DNA of 64,000 bases from Ascidiimonas sp046199005 (GTDB taxonomy: Bacteria; Bacteroidota; Bacteroidia; Flavobacteriales; Flavobacteriaceae): positions 2,604,001-2,668,000 of the forward strand of contig CP176050.1 of the NCBI GenBank assembly GCA_046199005.1. The letters are read 5' to 3'. The notes under the pieces are model-generated. The model ran no database searches. It worked only from the letters and a program-made list of their open reading frames with translations, and was not told the origin of the DNA. Below are positions 44,613-53,338 of this stretch, in pieces. Within the stretch, counting starts at the first letter, position 1. Every line of letters starts with the position of its first letter. The translations under genes were made by a program, and so were the position numbers.

Positions 44613-46706
44613 CTATTCGTTTAATTTTTCTTTATAGTAGTCATATATCGCAAGTTGCGAACGTAACTTAGAATTATCATTTTTTCGGTAAGCATTGTCC
44701 TGCTTATCTGAAAACACGCGAGCCTTCACATTGTCTTTCCACCCTATTTCGAAGGTGTCAATTAGCTCTTTTTTAATCTCTTCATCATAGATAGGACAGG
44801 TAACCTCTACCCTATACTCTATATTTCGAGTCATCCAATCTGCCGAAGAGATGTATACTTTCGGATTTCCCTGATTGCCAAAAATATAGAGTCGCGGATG
44901 TTCCAAATACTTATCCACAATACTGATCGCTTCTATATTTTCACTCATTCCTTCTACACCGGGGATCAGGCAACAGATCCCTCTTACGATCATTTGAATT
45001 TTCACTCCAGCTCTGCTCGCTTCATATAATTTATCGACCATTTTATAACTGGTAAAGCTGTTCATTTTTAGTTTAATATAAGCTTCCTTTCCTGCCTTTG
45101 CATTTGCGATTTCCACATCGATAAGCTTCGTAAAACTATTATAGGTATAATGAGGAGAAACAATGAGATGCTTATAGCGATGAACTTTATAGTTGATCTC
45201 GAAAAATCTGAATACTTTATTGATTTCTTTTAAAATATCCTGATTAGAAGTAAACAAAGTATAATCCGTATAAACTCTGGCAGTAGATTCATTGAAGTTA
45301 CCCGTGCTTATAAAACCATATCGTTTAGTACGCTCCTTTTCTTCACGCTCTATAATACAGATCTTACTATGCACTTTTAATCCGGGAACACCAAAAATGA
45401 GTTGTACTCCTTCTGCCTGAAATTGTTCGGCAAACTTAATATTCGCTTCTTCATCAAAACGTGCTTGTAATTCTATCTGTACCGTTACTTTTTTACCGTT
45501 CTTAGCAGCGTTTATTAAAGAATTAGCCACCAACGAAACTTTAGCCATTCTGTATACGGTGATCTTGATACTTTTTACTTTAGGATCTAATGCTGCTTCT
45601 TTAAGAAATCGAACCACATAAGAAAAGGTATGGTACGGGGTATATTGAAGGTAGTCTTTCTCGGCAATACGTTCAAAAAGGCTTCCTTCAAGATTTAACC
45701 CTTTTACAGGCAGTGGTTGGTATGGTTTATATAACAGGTCTATTCTTCCAAGGCTAGGGAAATTCATGTAATCTCGTCTGTTATGATACCTACCTCCCGG
45801 AATAATACTGTCTGTATTGTCAATTCCCATTTTATTCATCAAAAATCGCAGTGTATCTTTTTCGATCTGCTTATCATAAACAAAGCGTACCGGTTCACTA
45901 ACTTTTCTGCCTCGAACGCTACTGGAAATCTTTTCGATAAAACTTTTACTCAGGTCACTATCAATATCCAGCTCCGCATCTCTGGTAATTTTAATCATAT
46001 GTGCAGAAAGAGAAGTGTAATCAAAAATATTGAAAATACTATGCATACAATACCGAATTAGATCGTCGAGCATAATGATATAATCTCTTTCATTTTCTCT
46101 AGGCAAAACGACAAAGCGTTTAATCGTTCGGGGAATCTCTATTAAGGCATATCTGATGTCGTCTCTGATACCCGGTTTTATCACTCTCTTAATACCCGTT
46201 GGTTTATCAGGATTTTTGATCACGATCTTCACCGCCAGATAAGCCGCACTATCTTTTAGCAATGGAAACTCATTTAGATCGTTTAAAATAATGGTAATAA
46301 GAGCAGGGCTTACGTTCTCAAGAAAATACTTTTTTATGTACTCGCTTTGCGAAGGAGATACTTCTGTCTCATCTATAATGAAGATATTTTCTTCCTGGAG
46401 CATTTTCTCAATATTGCTGAGAATCTCCAGACTTTCAGCTTGTTGCTTTATCACAATGTTCGTAATGTCTTCCAGCAATTTCTTCGCAGTGGTACCTCCC
46501 AGCGCACTTTTACCACTTTTTCCAGCTTGCGCAATTCTTTTTACTGTTGCATATCGAACTTTAAAGAACTCATCTAAGTTGTTAGAAAATATCCCCAGAA
46601 AACGCAGACGTTCAATTAACGGCACCGATTCGTCTTCTGCTTCCTGCAATACGCGCGCATTGAAATGTAACCAGCTTATTTCCCTATTTATATATTCGTT
46701 TTTCAA
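44613..46706 (-). CDS. ppk: Polyphosphate kinase 1
   Basis: Makes inorganic polyphosphate from ATP. 697 aa. The start NREISWLHFNARVLQEA is diagnostic; the autophosphorylated His lies in VHSKICIIERE, with GFISTGNFNESTARVYTDYTLFT downstream. Four-domain length is normal. 9 bp after sixA and 3 bp before ppx, so cotranscription is very likely. Confidence 0.97.
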   Translation of the reverse strand: MKNEYINREISWLHFNARVLQEAEDESVPLIERLRFLGIFSNNLDEFFKVRYATVKRIAQAGKSGKSALGGTTAKKLLEDITNIVIKQQAESLEILSNIEKMLQEENIFIIDETEVSPSQSEYIKKYFLENVSPALITIILNDLNEFPLLKDSAAYLAVKIVIKNPDKPTGIKRVIKPGIRDDIRYALIEIPRTIKRFVVLPRENERDYIIMLDDLIRYCMHSIFNIFDYTSLSAHMIKITRDAELDIDSDLSKSFIEKISSSVRGRKVSEPVRFVYDKQIEKDTLRFLMNKMGIDNTDSIIPGGRYHNRRDYMNFPSLGRIDLLYKPYQPLPVKGLNLEGSLFERIAEKDYLQYTPYHTFSYVVRFLKEAALDPKVKSIKITVYRMAKVSLVANSLINAAKNGKKVTVQIELQARFDEEANIKFAEQFQAEGVQLIFGVPGLKVHSKICIIEREEKERTKRYGFISTGNFNESTARVYTDYTLFTSNQDILKEINKVFRFFEINYKVHRYKHLIVSPHYTYNSFTKLIDVEIANAKAGKEAYIKLKMNSFTSYKMVDKLYEASRAGVKIQMIVRGICCLIPGVEGMSENIEAISIVDKYLEHPRLYIFGNQGNPKVYISSADWMTRNIEYRVEVTCPIYDEEIKKELIDTFEIGWKDNVKARVFSDKQDNAYRKNDNSKLRSQLAIYDYYKEKLNE

Positions 46707-46715
46707 TACATTTTC

Positions 46716-47201
46716 TTATTTAAGTTGCTTTGGCACCATAATATTAACGGTCGTTCCCTTCTCTATGTTCGCCCATGAATCTATTGAAAAATTAATGGTT
46801 ACCAAAACACTAGTGGGCAAATTATCAAAGTATTGATCTCCCATCGTTGTTGCTAAATGCGTGAAAGCATGATTATGACCAAAAATCATGACTTTTTCAT
46901 AAGAATCGTCAAGATTTCTTAAAAAATCAAAAACAGCTTGTCCGGAAAAATCGTAGAGCTCTTTTGTGATCGTTAGTTTGGTAAAAGGGATATCAAGATT
47001 TCGAAGAAAAATGGCACAGGTATGCATTGCTCTGTTTGCGTAACTCGAAAACACTGCATCTACAATGAAAGGGCTTTCAGCCAGGTGTGATGATACCAGA
47101 TGTGCGTCTCGTACACCTCGCTCGTTCAGTGGACGGTCCTTATCGTCAACCTGATACTCCCAGGATGATTTGGCATGTCTTACTAATGTTAATGTCTTCA
47201 T
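46716..47201 (-). CDS. sixA: SixA-like phosphohistidine phosphatase
   Basis: 161-aa histidine phosphatase with the catalytic RHAKSSW at the start (His9) and GHNHAF near 125 as the second catalytic His. SixA removes phosphate from histidines of phosphotransfer proteins; in this position between pdxH and ppk the substrate is unclear. 9 bp on each side. Confidence 0.88.
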   Translation of the reverse strand: MKTLTLVRHAKSSWEYQVDDKDRPLNERGVRDAHLVSSHLAESPFIVDAVFSSYANRAMHTCAIFLRNLDIPFTKLTITKELYDFSGQAVFDFLRNLDDSYEKVMIFGHNHAFTHLATTMGDQYFDNLPTSVLVTINFSIDSWANIEKGTTVNIMVPKQLK

Positions 47202-47210
47202 TGTATGCGA

Positions 47211-47858
47211 TTATGGTGCTAATCGTTCCAGTTTCCAATCAATTTTATTTTCCAGGCGATATCGCAACCTATCATGTAATCTGTTAGGTCTTCCCTGCCA
47301 AAACTCGATGGATACGGGCTTTACTATAAATCCACCCCAAAAATCAGGTCTTGGGATTTCCTTATTGCTAAATTTATCCTCCAGTTCGGTCAATTTCTCT
47401 TCAAGAAATTCTCGGGAAGAGATCACACTGCTTTGCGGAGAAACGATGGCCCCTAGTTTGCTTCCTTCCGGTCTGGATTCAAAATAACCATCAGAAAGGT
47501 TTTCAGGAATCTTGCTGGCAACGCCTTTTATAATCACCTGTCGTTCCAGCGTATGCCAAAAAAATGATAAACACACGTTCGGGTTGGCAGTAATAGCTTT
47601 TCCTTTTTCACTCTCATAATTGGTATAAAATATAAAACCTTCATGAGTATATTTTTTCATTAGAACAACCCGACTCTTTGGGAAACCATCTAATCCGATG
47701 GTCGCCACTGTCATGGCATTCACTTCCTCAATTCCGCCAAAATTTTCAGTTTCAAAAAACCATTTCTGAAAAAGTTCCATGGGGTTATCAGGAGCTGTAC
47801 TTTCATCCAGAACCGCTTTCTCATAAGTCTTACGGTAATCACTTAAATCATTATGCAT
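47211..47858 (-). CDS. pdxH: Pyridoxamine 5'-phosphate oxidase
   Basis: FMN enzyme making pyridoxal 5'-phosphate. 215 aa; FMN-binding features SRVVLMKKYTHEGFIFYTNYES, then SFFWHTLERQVIIKG, and C-terminal IEFWQGRPNRLHDRLRY. Probably first gene of the pdxH-sixA-ppk-ppx unit; a 99-bp gap without a recognised promoter separates it from rnz. Confidence 0.96.
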   Translation of the reverse strand: MHNDLSDYRKTYEKAVLDESTAPDNPMELFQKWFFETENFGGIEEVNAMTVATIGLDGFPKSRVVLMKKYTHEGFIFYTNYESEKGKAITANPNVCLSFFWHTLERQVIIKGVASKIPENLSDGYFESRPEGSKLGAIVSPQSSVISSREFLEEKLTELEDKFSNKEIPRPDFWGGFIVKPVSIEFWQGRPNRLHDRLRYRLENKIDWKLERLAP

Positions 47859-47957
47859 ACATCAAAAATCTTAATACGCAATTTACAAGATATTCCGGTG
47901 GTTTAAAAATGATCGTCTTAGCGAAATCATATTTTTTTAAAGTTCATTCAACATGGA

Positions 47958-48863
47958 TCAAAATGAAAATACTTTGCCATCTTCTGCCAGCATAACCGGT
48001 GTGAAAAATTCTGATGCTTCATCTTTAAAAATAGTAAGATCGTCATATCTCGTTGAATAGTGTCCCAGAATTAAATTAGATACGTCCGCCTGTTTTGCGA
48101 TCATTGCAGCTTCCAGTGCGGTAGAGTGTTTGGTCTTCCTGGCAAGATCGGTATGTTTTTTTGTAAAAGTAGCTTCGTGGTATAACACGGTTGATCCTTT
48201 AATTATTTCTACAATGGACGGTTTATAAGCTGTATCACTGCAAAAGGCATAACTTTTGGGCGGTTCCGGATCAAATGTTAGACGATCATTTGAAATTATG
48301 GTACCATCATCAAGTACGATATCGCTTCCGGATTTAATCTTTCTATAGTACGCCTTGTCAATACCAAATTTCATTGCAGCGTCTACATTGAGTTTTCGAA
48401 GACCTGGCTTTTCATTAAATAAATAACCATTGGTATAAATTCGATGATCTAGCGGAATAGTACGTACTTCTACCTTATCGTCCTCAAAAATGCAAACTGA
48501 TTCTTTGGTTTCCAACTCATGAAAATAAAGCGGATAATTAGTCCAGGAATCCCCCAGTTTTAAAAATAAAGTGATCCCTTCTTTAATTCCTTTAGGGCCG
48601 TAAATATGTAATTCCTTTTCGCGACCCAGCAACCGAAATGTAGAGATAACCCCCGGGAGCCCAAAAAAATGATCTCCGTGCAAATGCGAAATAAAAATGT
48701 GGTTTATTCTGGAAAATCGTATTTTATTCTTTCTTAAAGCAACCTGAGTACCTTCTCCACAATCAATCAGAAAAAGATGATTATTGATTTCTAATACTTG
48801 CGATGTAGTGTTATTGAAGGTTCTGGGAGTTGCTGAATAACAACCTAGAATTGTTAGTTTCAT
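47958..48863 (-). CDS. rnz: Ribonuclease Z
   Basis: tRNA 3' endonuclease of the metallo-beta-lactamase fold. Metal motif ISHLHGDHFFGLPG with His60, His62, Asp64 and His65; further SDTAYKPS, YHEATFTKKH and LGHYSTRY. 301 aa, the normal short form. It starts 5 bp after a small STAS-like gene and ends the pyr-group operon. Confidence 0.96.
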   Translation of the reverse strand: MKLTILGCYSATPRTFNNTTSQVLEINNHLFLIDCGEGTQVALRKNKIRFSRINHIFISHLHGDHFFGLPGVISTFRLLGREKELHIYGPKGIKEGITLFLKLGDSWTNYPLYFHELETKESVCIFEDDKVEVRTIPLDHRIYTNGYLFNEKPGLRKLNVDAAMKFGIDKAYYRKIKSGSDIVLDDGTIISNDRLTFDPEPPKSYAFCSDTAYKPSIVEIIKGSTVLYHEATFTKKHTDLARKTKHSTALEAAMIAKQADVSNLILGHYSTRYDDLTIFKDEASEFFTPVMLAEDGKVFSF

Positions 48864-48868
48864 AGAGA

Positions 48869-49201
48869 TTAAAAGTCCAGATCGCGTTCTATTTCTTCCA
48901 TCTCAATAAGGTCATACGCTTCCTGAAGGGTTGGTACCACGGCAAGAGCTTCCGGAATATCATCGATAACGACCGCATCTGTTACCAAAACAAAAGATTT
49001 TTTTTCACTTCTGTGATTATCTGAAATTTCAAGGAATTCAAGAAGATCATTCACCTCCAATTGATCTAAAGAGAATAAATTAAGAATGATATGATATTTT
49101 TGATATTTAGGATACTCATTTGAAAACCTTTTGGAAAATTCCTTAAAAGAGGAAGACTCTCTGGTAAAAGTGGCTATCGTTTCTTCTGTACTTATTAACA
49201 T
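48869..49201 (-). CDS. STAS-like small protein coupled to rnz
   Basis: 110 aa without membrane segment. The pattern of alternating strands and helices, with HIILNLFSLDQLEVNDLLEF and SFVLVTDAVVIDDIPEAL, fits a STAS-like fold, and the C-terminus PTLQEAYDLIEMEEIERDLDF is acidic. Databases sometimes name this flavobacterial family ribonuclease Z because it always sits next to rnz; it has no metal motif. It lies 4 bp from pyrB and 5 bp from rnz. Confidence 0.75.
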   Translation of the reverse strand: MLISTEETIATFTRESSSFKEFSKRFSNEYPKYQKYHIILNLFSLDQLEVNDLLEFLEISDNHRSEKKSFVLVTDAVVIDDIPEALAVVPTLQEAYDLIEMEEIERDLDF

Positions 49202-49205
49202 CTTA

Positions 49206-50135
49206 TTACTGTTTGATTTTTGAAGCTAACAAATAAATTACTGCCATTCTAATGGCTACACCATTCTCTACCTGATTGAGAATTATTGCCTGATCTGAGT
49301 CTGCTACATCACTTGTGATTTCCACACCGCGATTGATAGGACCCGGATGCATTATCACGATCTCTTTTTTTAAGGTACTTAATAATTCCCGATTAACACC
49401 GTATTGCTGCACATATTCTCTGGTGGTCGGAAAATAACTTATGTCCATTCGTTCATTTTGAACTCTTAACATATTAGCAACATCACACCATTGCAGCGCT
49501 TTTTTCAGATTGGTCTCAACGGTAACTCCCAGGGATTCTACGTATCTTGGAATCAGGGTTAACGGACCGCATACTTTGACTTCTGCACCCAATCTTTTTA
49601 ATGCAAAAATATTAGACAGTGCTACCCTTGAATGGAGTATATCCCCCACGATTACCACCTTTTTGCCTTTTACCGAACCTAATTTTTCCCTAATAGAATA
49701 GGTGTCCAGCAGTGCTTGTGTTGGATGCTCGTGAGCCCCGTCACCAGCATTCACTATACTGGCGTTAACGTGTCTGGATAAAAACACACCTGCACCTGGA
49801 TTTGGATGTCGCATCACCACCATATCTACTTTCATCGAAAGTATATTGTTGACAGTATCTATGAGCGTCTCTCCTTTCTTAACAGATGATTGAGAAGCAG
49901 AGAAATTGATCACATCTGCAGAAAGCCTTTTTTGAGCCAGTTCAAAAGAAAGTTTGGTACGAGTACTGTTTTCAAAAAAAAGATTTGCAATCGTAATATC
50001 GCGCAACGAAGGTACTTTTTTTATAGGTCGGTTGATCACTTCTTTAAAATGATCTGCGGTTTCGAAAATAAGTTCTATATCTGATGTTTTCAGATATTTA
50101 ATACCGAGTAAGTGTTTTACACTTAGTTCACTCAT
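49206..50135 (-). CDS. pyrB: Aspartate carbamoyltransferase catalytic subunit
   Basis: Second step of pyrimidine synthesis. The carbamoyl-phosphate motif FFENSTRTKLSFELA and the Asp site HPGPINRGVEI are intact, with VDMVVMRHPNPGAGVFL in the middle. 309 aa. Follows pyrR by 35 bp. No regulatory chain PyrI is encoded next to it. Confidence 0.97.
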   Translation of the reverse strand: MSELSVKHLLGIKYLKTSDIELIFETADHFKEVINRPIKKVPSLRDITIANLFFENSTRTKLSFELAQKRLSADVINFSASQSSVKKGETLIDTVNNILSMKVDMVVMRHPNPGAGVFLSRHVNASIVNAGDGAHEHPTQALLDTYSIREKLGSVKGKKVVIVGDILHSRVALSNIFALKRLGAEVKVCGPLTLIPRYVESLGVTVETNLKKALQWCDVANMLRVQNERMDISYFPTTREYVQQYGVNRELLSTLKKEIVIMHPGPINRGVEITSDVADSDQAIILNQVENGVAIRMAVIYLLASKIKQ

Positions 50136-50170
50136 TTGTTCGTAAATGGTTTTAAACTTCTTATTTTCAT

Positions 50171-50710
50171 TTAGGTCCTTATCAGATAAATAACATCTTC
50201 ACCTTCATTTTCTTTCCACATCACTTTCACCTTTTCATTATTAATAGCATCTACCTGTCTGCCCCTGTAGTTGGGTTGTATAGGTAAATGCCTGCTAAAC
50301 CTTCTGTCTATTAATGTAAGTAATTCTATTTCTGAAGGTCTGCCAAAGGACTGTATTGCCGTAAGTGCCGCGCGTATACTTCTTCCTGTATACAGCACAT
50401 CATCTATAAATACGACTTTTTTATCTTCTACAATAAAATTAATATCGGTTTTATTGGCTTCTAAGGGTTTATCCCCTCTTCGGAAATCGTCACGGTAAAA
50501 TGTAATATCCAAATATCCCAATTGAAGATTAGAAACCCCGTATTCTTTCGTGAGTAATGAGGCCAGTCTATCGGCCAGGTAGGTACCTCTGGGCTGAATA
50601 CCAACCAGTACGGTATTCGAAAAATCAAGATGATTCTCTATAAGCTGACATGCCAATCTGTTTAATATGATGTGAATGTCTTTAGAAGAAAGCAATACTT
50701 TTTGGCTCAT
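50171..50710 (-). CDS. pyrR: PyrR: pyrimidine operon regulator/uracil phosphoribosyltransferase
   Basis: 179 aa with the PRPP motif VVFIDDVLYTGRSIRAAL. PyrR binds pyr mRNA in Firmicutes; in Bacteroidota it may act mostly as a phosphoribosyltransferase. First gene of the pyrR-pyrB-STAS-rnz operon. No obvious anti-terminator or PyrR-binding loop was identified upstream. Confidence 0.93.
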   Translation of the reverse strand: MSQKVLLSSKDIHIILNRLACQLIENHLDFSNTVLVGIQPRGTYLADRLASLLTKEYGVSNLQLGYLDITFYRDDFRRGDKPLEANKTDINFIVEDKKVVFIDDVLYTGRSIRAALTAIQSFGRPSEIELLTLIDRRFSRHLPIQPNYRGRQVDAINNEKVKVMWKENEGEDVIYLIRT

Positions 50711-50800
50711 GATTTGAATACCATCTTATAAAAATCAAAGTTATGCATTTATTGGCGAATAATGAAAGATGGTTATGGCTGTTTAAATAGAAGGTGTAAA

Positions 50801-50832
50801 AAAACCCTTCAAATAAAATTCGAAGGGTTTTA
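50801..50832 (-). terminator. rpsA terminator
   Basis: AAACCCTTC/GAAGGGTTT arms (50802-50810, 50822-50830) with 11-nt loop; on the minus strand it lies 25 bp beyond rpsA and ends in a T-rich run. Confidence 0.85.
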
Positions 50833-50856
50833 TCTCATAAATGTAAGGGAATGAAA

Positions 50857-52635
50857 TTATTTCTGCCCGTCCATTTTGTCTTTCAGTTCCTGTAAAGCGT
50901 CAAGATCACCTAAGGTAGTCTTTTCTGCGTTGCTGCTTTTTGCGGAAGCTGCTTTTACATTTTTCTGCTCTTCTTCTTTAAAGATAGCCGTGTGAGAAGC
51001 CACTACTCTTTTGAAGTCTTTATTGAACTCGATGATCTTGAAGTCGGCTGCTTCGCCTTTCTTCAATTTCTTACCGTCTTCTTTTTCCAAATGACGAGAA
51101 GGTACAAAAGCGACTATATCTTCATTAAAATTGATAGTAGCACCTTTATCAACGATCTCACCGATCTCTGCATTGTGAACAGTACCTACACCAAATTCGG
51201 TCTCGTACTTATCCCAAGGATTCTCGGTGGTCTGTTTGTGACCCAGGCTTAGTTTTCTTCCTTCAACGTCTAGTTCAAGAACTACTACTTCCAACTTATC
51301 ACCCACATTTACAAACTCAGATGGATGCTTCACTTTTTTAGTCCAGGAAAGATCAGAAATATAAATAAGTCCGTCGATGCCTTCTTCAAGCTCTACAAAT
51401 ACACCAAAGTTGGTAAAGTTTCTCACGATACCTTCGTGCTTAGAACCTACTGGATATTTGCTTGTAATATCCGTCCATGGGTCTGGAGTCAATTGTTTGA
51501 TCCCAAGAGACATCTTACGTTCTTCACGATCAAGTGTAAGCACAACAGCTTCTACTTCATCACCAACATTTACAAAGTCTTGTGCAGAGCGTAAGTGTGT
51601 AGACCAGGACATTTCAGAAACGTGAATAAGTCCTTCAACTCCTTCTGCAACTTCAATAAATGCTCCGTAATCTGCGATTACGACTACTTTACCTTTTACT
51701 TTATCACCTACCTTGATTTCTTCACCAAGTGCCTCCCAAGGATGCTTCTGAAGTTGTTTCAGACCTAATTGAATTCTTGACTTGTTATCATCAAAATCAA
51801 GGATCACCACGTTAAGTTTCTGATCAAGATCTACCACCTCATTTGGGTGATTAATTCTACTCCATGAAAGGTCGGTGATATGAATAAGACCATCAACACC
51901 ACCAAGGTCGATAAATACCCCATAGGAAGTGATATTCTTAACCACACCTTCAAGTACCTGAACTTTTTCAAGCTGCCCGATAATCTCTTTCTTTTGTTCT
52001 TCGATATCCGCTTCGATCAATGCTTTGTGAGAAACTACCACGTTTTTGAATTCGTGATTGATTTTAACCACCTTGAATTCCATCGTTTTTCCTACATATT
52101 GATCGTAATCACGAATTGGCTTCACATCAATTTGAGAACCAGGAAGGAATGCTTCAATACCAAATACATCGACGATCATACCCCCTTTGGTTCTGCACTT
52201 TACAAAACCATTTACAATTTCTCCATTATCGTGCGCCGCATTAACTCGATCCCACGCCTTGATGGTTCTTGCTTTTCTGTGAGATAGTACCAATTGTCCC
52301 GTTCTGTCTTCACGAACATCTATAAGTACTTCTACTTTGTCCCCAACTTTAAGTTCTGGATTATAACGAAATTCATTCAGAGAAATAACGCCTTCAGACT
52401 TCGCATTGATATCAATGATCGCTTCTCTTTCTGTTAAATGTACCACCGTACCTTCAACTACCTCTTCATCAGCGGTGTCTACAAAGTTATTTTCTACTAA
52501 AGATTCAAATTCTTTTAGTTTTTCATCTTCAACCTGCTCAATACCTTCTTCATATTTTTGCCAGTTGAAGTTTGCTAAAAATTCTTCAGGATTCTGAGTT
52601 TCCTGAGTTTCTGTTTTTGTGTTTGTTTCAGCCAT
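50857..52635 (-). CDS. rpsA: 30S ribosomal protein S1
   Basis: Binds mRNA on the small subunit. Six S1 RNA-binding repeats can be read, e.g. GVVKNITSYGVFIDLGGVDG, GKVVVIADYGAFIEVAEGVE and GIVRNFTNFGVFVELEEGID, with the first and last more divergent. 592 aa; tail KTTLGDLDALQELKDKMDG. Preceded by a strong promoter at 52757-52787 and a 120-bp leader. In a lineage with little Shine-Dalgarno use, S1 is expected to matter for initiation. Confidence 0.96.
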   Translation of the reverse strand: MAETNTKTETQETQNPEEFLANFNWQKYEEGIEQVEDEKLKEFESLVENNFVDTADEEVVEGTVVHLTEREAIIDINAKSEGVISLNEFRYNPELKVGDKVEVLIDVREDRTGQLVLSHRKARTIKAWDRVNAAHDNGEIVNGFVKCRTKGGMIVDVFGIEAFLPGSQIDVKPIRDYDQYVGKTMEFKVVKINHEFKNVVVSHKALIEADIEEQKKEIIGQLEKVQVLEGVVKNITSYGVFIDLGGVDGLIHITDLSWSRINHPNEVVDLDQKLNVVILDFDDNKSRIQLGLKQLQKHPWEALGEEIKVGDKVKGKVVVIADYGAFIEVAEGVEGLIHVSEMSWSTHLRSAQDFVNVGDEVEAVVLTLDREERKMSLGIKQLTPDPWTDITSKYPVGSKHEGIVRNFTNFGVFVELEEGIDGLIYISDLSWTKKVKHPSEFVNVGDKLEVVVLELDVEGRKLSLGHKQTTENPWDKYETEFGVGTVHNAEIGEIVDKGATINFNEDIVAFVPSRHLEKEDGKKLKKGEAADFKIIEFNKDFKRVVASHTAIFKEEEQKNVKAASAKSSNAEKTTLGDLDALQELKDKMDGQK

Positions 52636-52756
52636 TGCTGATTAAAAAATTTGTATTCTATATCTAACCGGGAATCAACAACTTAGACATAGAAGAGTTT
52701 ATATCTTATTTTTCTATAGTTTTCCCTTTTCTCCCGAATGTTGTAAAAAAGGAGTG

Positions 52757-52787
52757 CAAAAGTAGTACTATAATATTTGATTTACAA
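52757..52787 (-). promoter_or_regulatory. rpsA promoter
   Basis: On the minus strand TTG (52785-52787), 20-bp spacer, TACTTTTG (52757-52764): exact consensus. The leader to the rpsA ATG is about 115 nt, long enough for autogenous control by S1. Confidence 0.75.
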
Positions 52788-52825
52788 CTATTTATACAGT
52801 AAAATCTATAAATATAACCCAGGCC

Positions 52826-52847
52826 TTAACATTTTCAGAAATGTTAA
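52826..52847. promoter_or_regulatory. Inverted repeat, candidate operator of the LysM gene
   Basis: TTAACATTT-TCAG-AAATGTTAA, perfect 9-bp arms with a 4-bp spacer. It covers the place where the -33 element belongs for the -7 element TATATTTG at 52867-52874. Confidence 0.55.
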
Positions 52848-52866
52848 ATAGATGAAAGAAAATAAG

Positions 52867-52874
52867 TATATTTG
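52867..52874 (+). promoter_or_regulatory. -7 element of the LysM gene
   Basis: TATATTTG is an exact TAnnTTTG match; its position inside a longer upstream frame argues for translation starting at 52900. Confidence 0.55.
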
Positions 52875-52899
52875 GACATCTAACATTAAAATTAAAGCC

Positions 52900-53280
52900 A
52901 TGAGCGTAAAATCTAAATACCAATCAGTTCTTGACTTGGGAGAAAAACTAAACATTAAAGACGGTAATGTAACCGAAGAAGGCGGTGTATTAAAAATTAA
53001 AGGACAAGCTGCAACTCCTTACGAAAAAAACGTTCTTTGGGATGAAATTAAATCTGTTGGTGGTGAAAGTCCTTCAGATATAAAAGCGAACATTACCGTA
53101 GCAGATACATCTGTTTATCACAGACATACGGTTCAAAAAGGTGAAACGCTTGGGAAAATAGCTAAGCACTATTATGGTGATGCGTCTAAATACAACGCCA
53201 TCTTTAAAGCAAATACCGACAAACTTAAAAACCCCGATCTTATTTATCCAGATCAGGAATTGGTAATACCCAATTTATAA
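52900..53280 (+). CDS. LysM-domain protein, Kbp/YgaU-like
   Basis: 126 aa from ATG 52900. An N-terminal BON-like part (about 10-70, including NVTEEGGVLKIKGQA) precedes a LysM domain (HTVQKGETLGKIAKHYYGD to YPDQELVIPNL). The order and length match E. coli YgaU/Kbp, a cytoplasmic potassium-binding protein. No signal peptide, which fits the Kbp type better than a cell-wall protein. An operator-like inverted repeat lies upstream. Confidence 0.85.
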   Translation: MSVKSKYQSVLDLGEKLNIKDGNVTEEGGVLKIKGQAATPYEKNVLWDEIKSVGGESPSDIKANITVADTSVYHRHTVQKGETLGKIAKHYYGDASKYNAIFKANTDKLKNPDLIYPDQELVIPNL

Positions 53281-53286
53281 AACCAG

Positions 53287-53313
53287 AAAAAAACCGCTTA
53301 ATGCGGTTTTTTT
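53287..53313 (+). terminator. Terminator after the LysM gene
   Basis: AAAACCGC-TTAAT-GCGGTTTT hairpin flanked by A and T runs; may also serve the convergent cmk gene. Confidence 0.85.
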
Positions 53314-53338
53314 TATGTCTTCACGTCAATAGCAGCTC

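Noticed and set aside
46291..46836. 181-codon frame on the plus strand
   Set aside because: Antisense to ppk and sixA; no motif.
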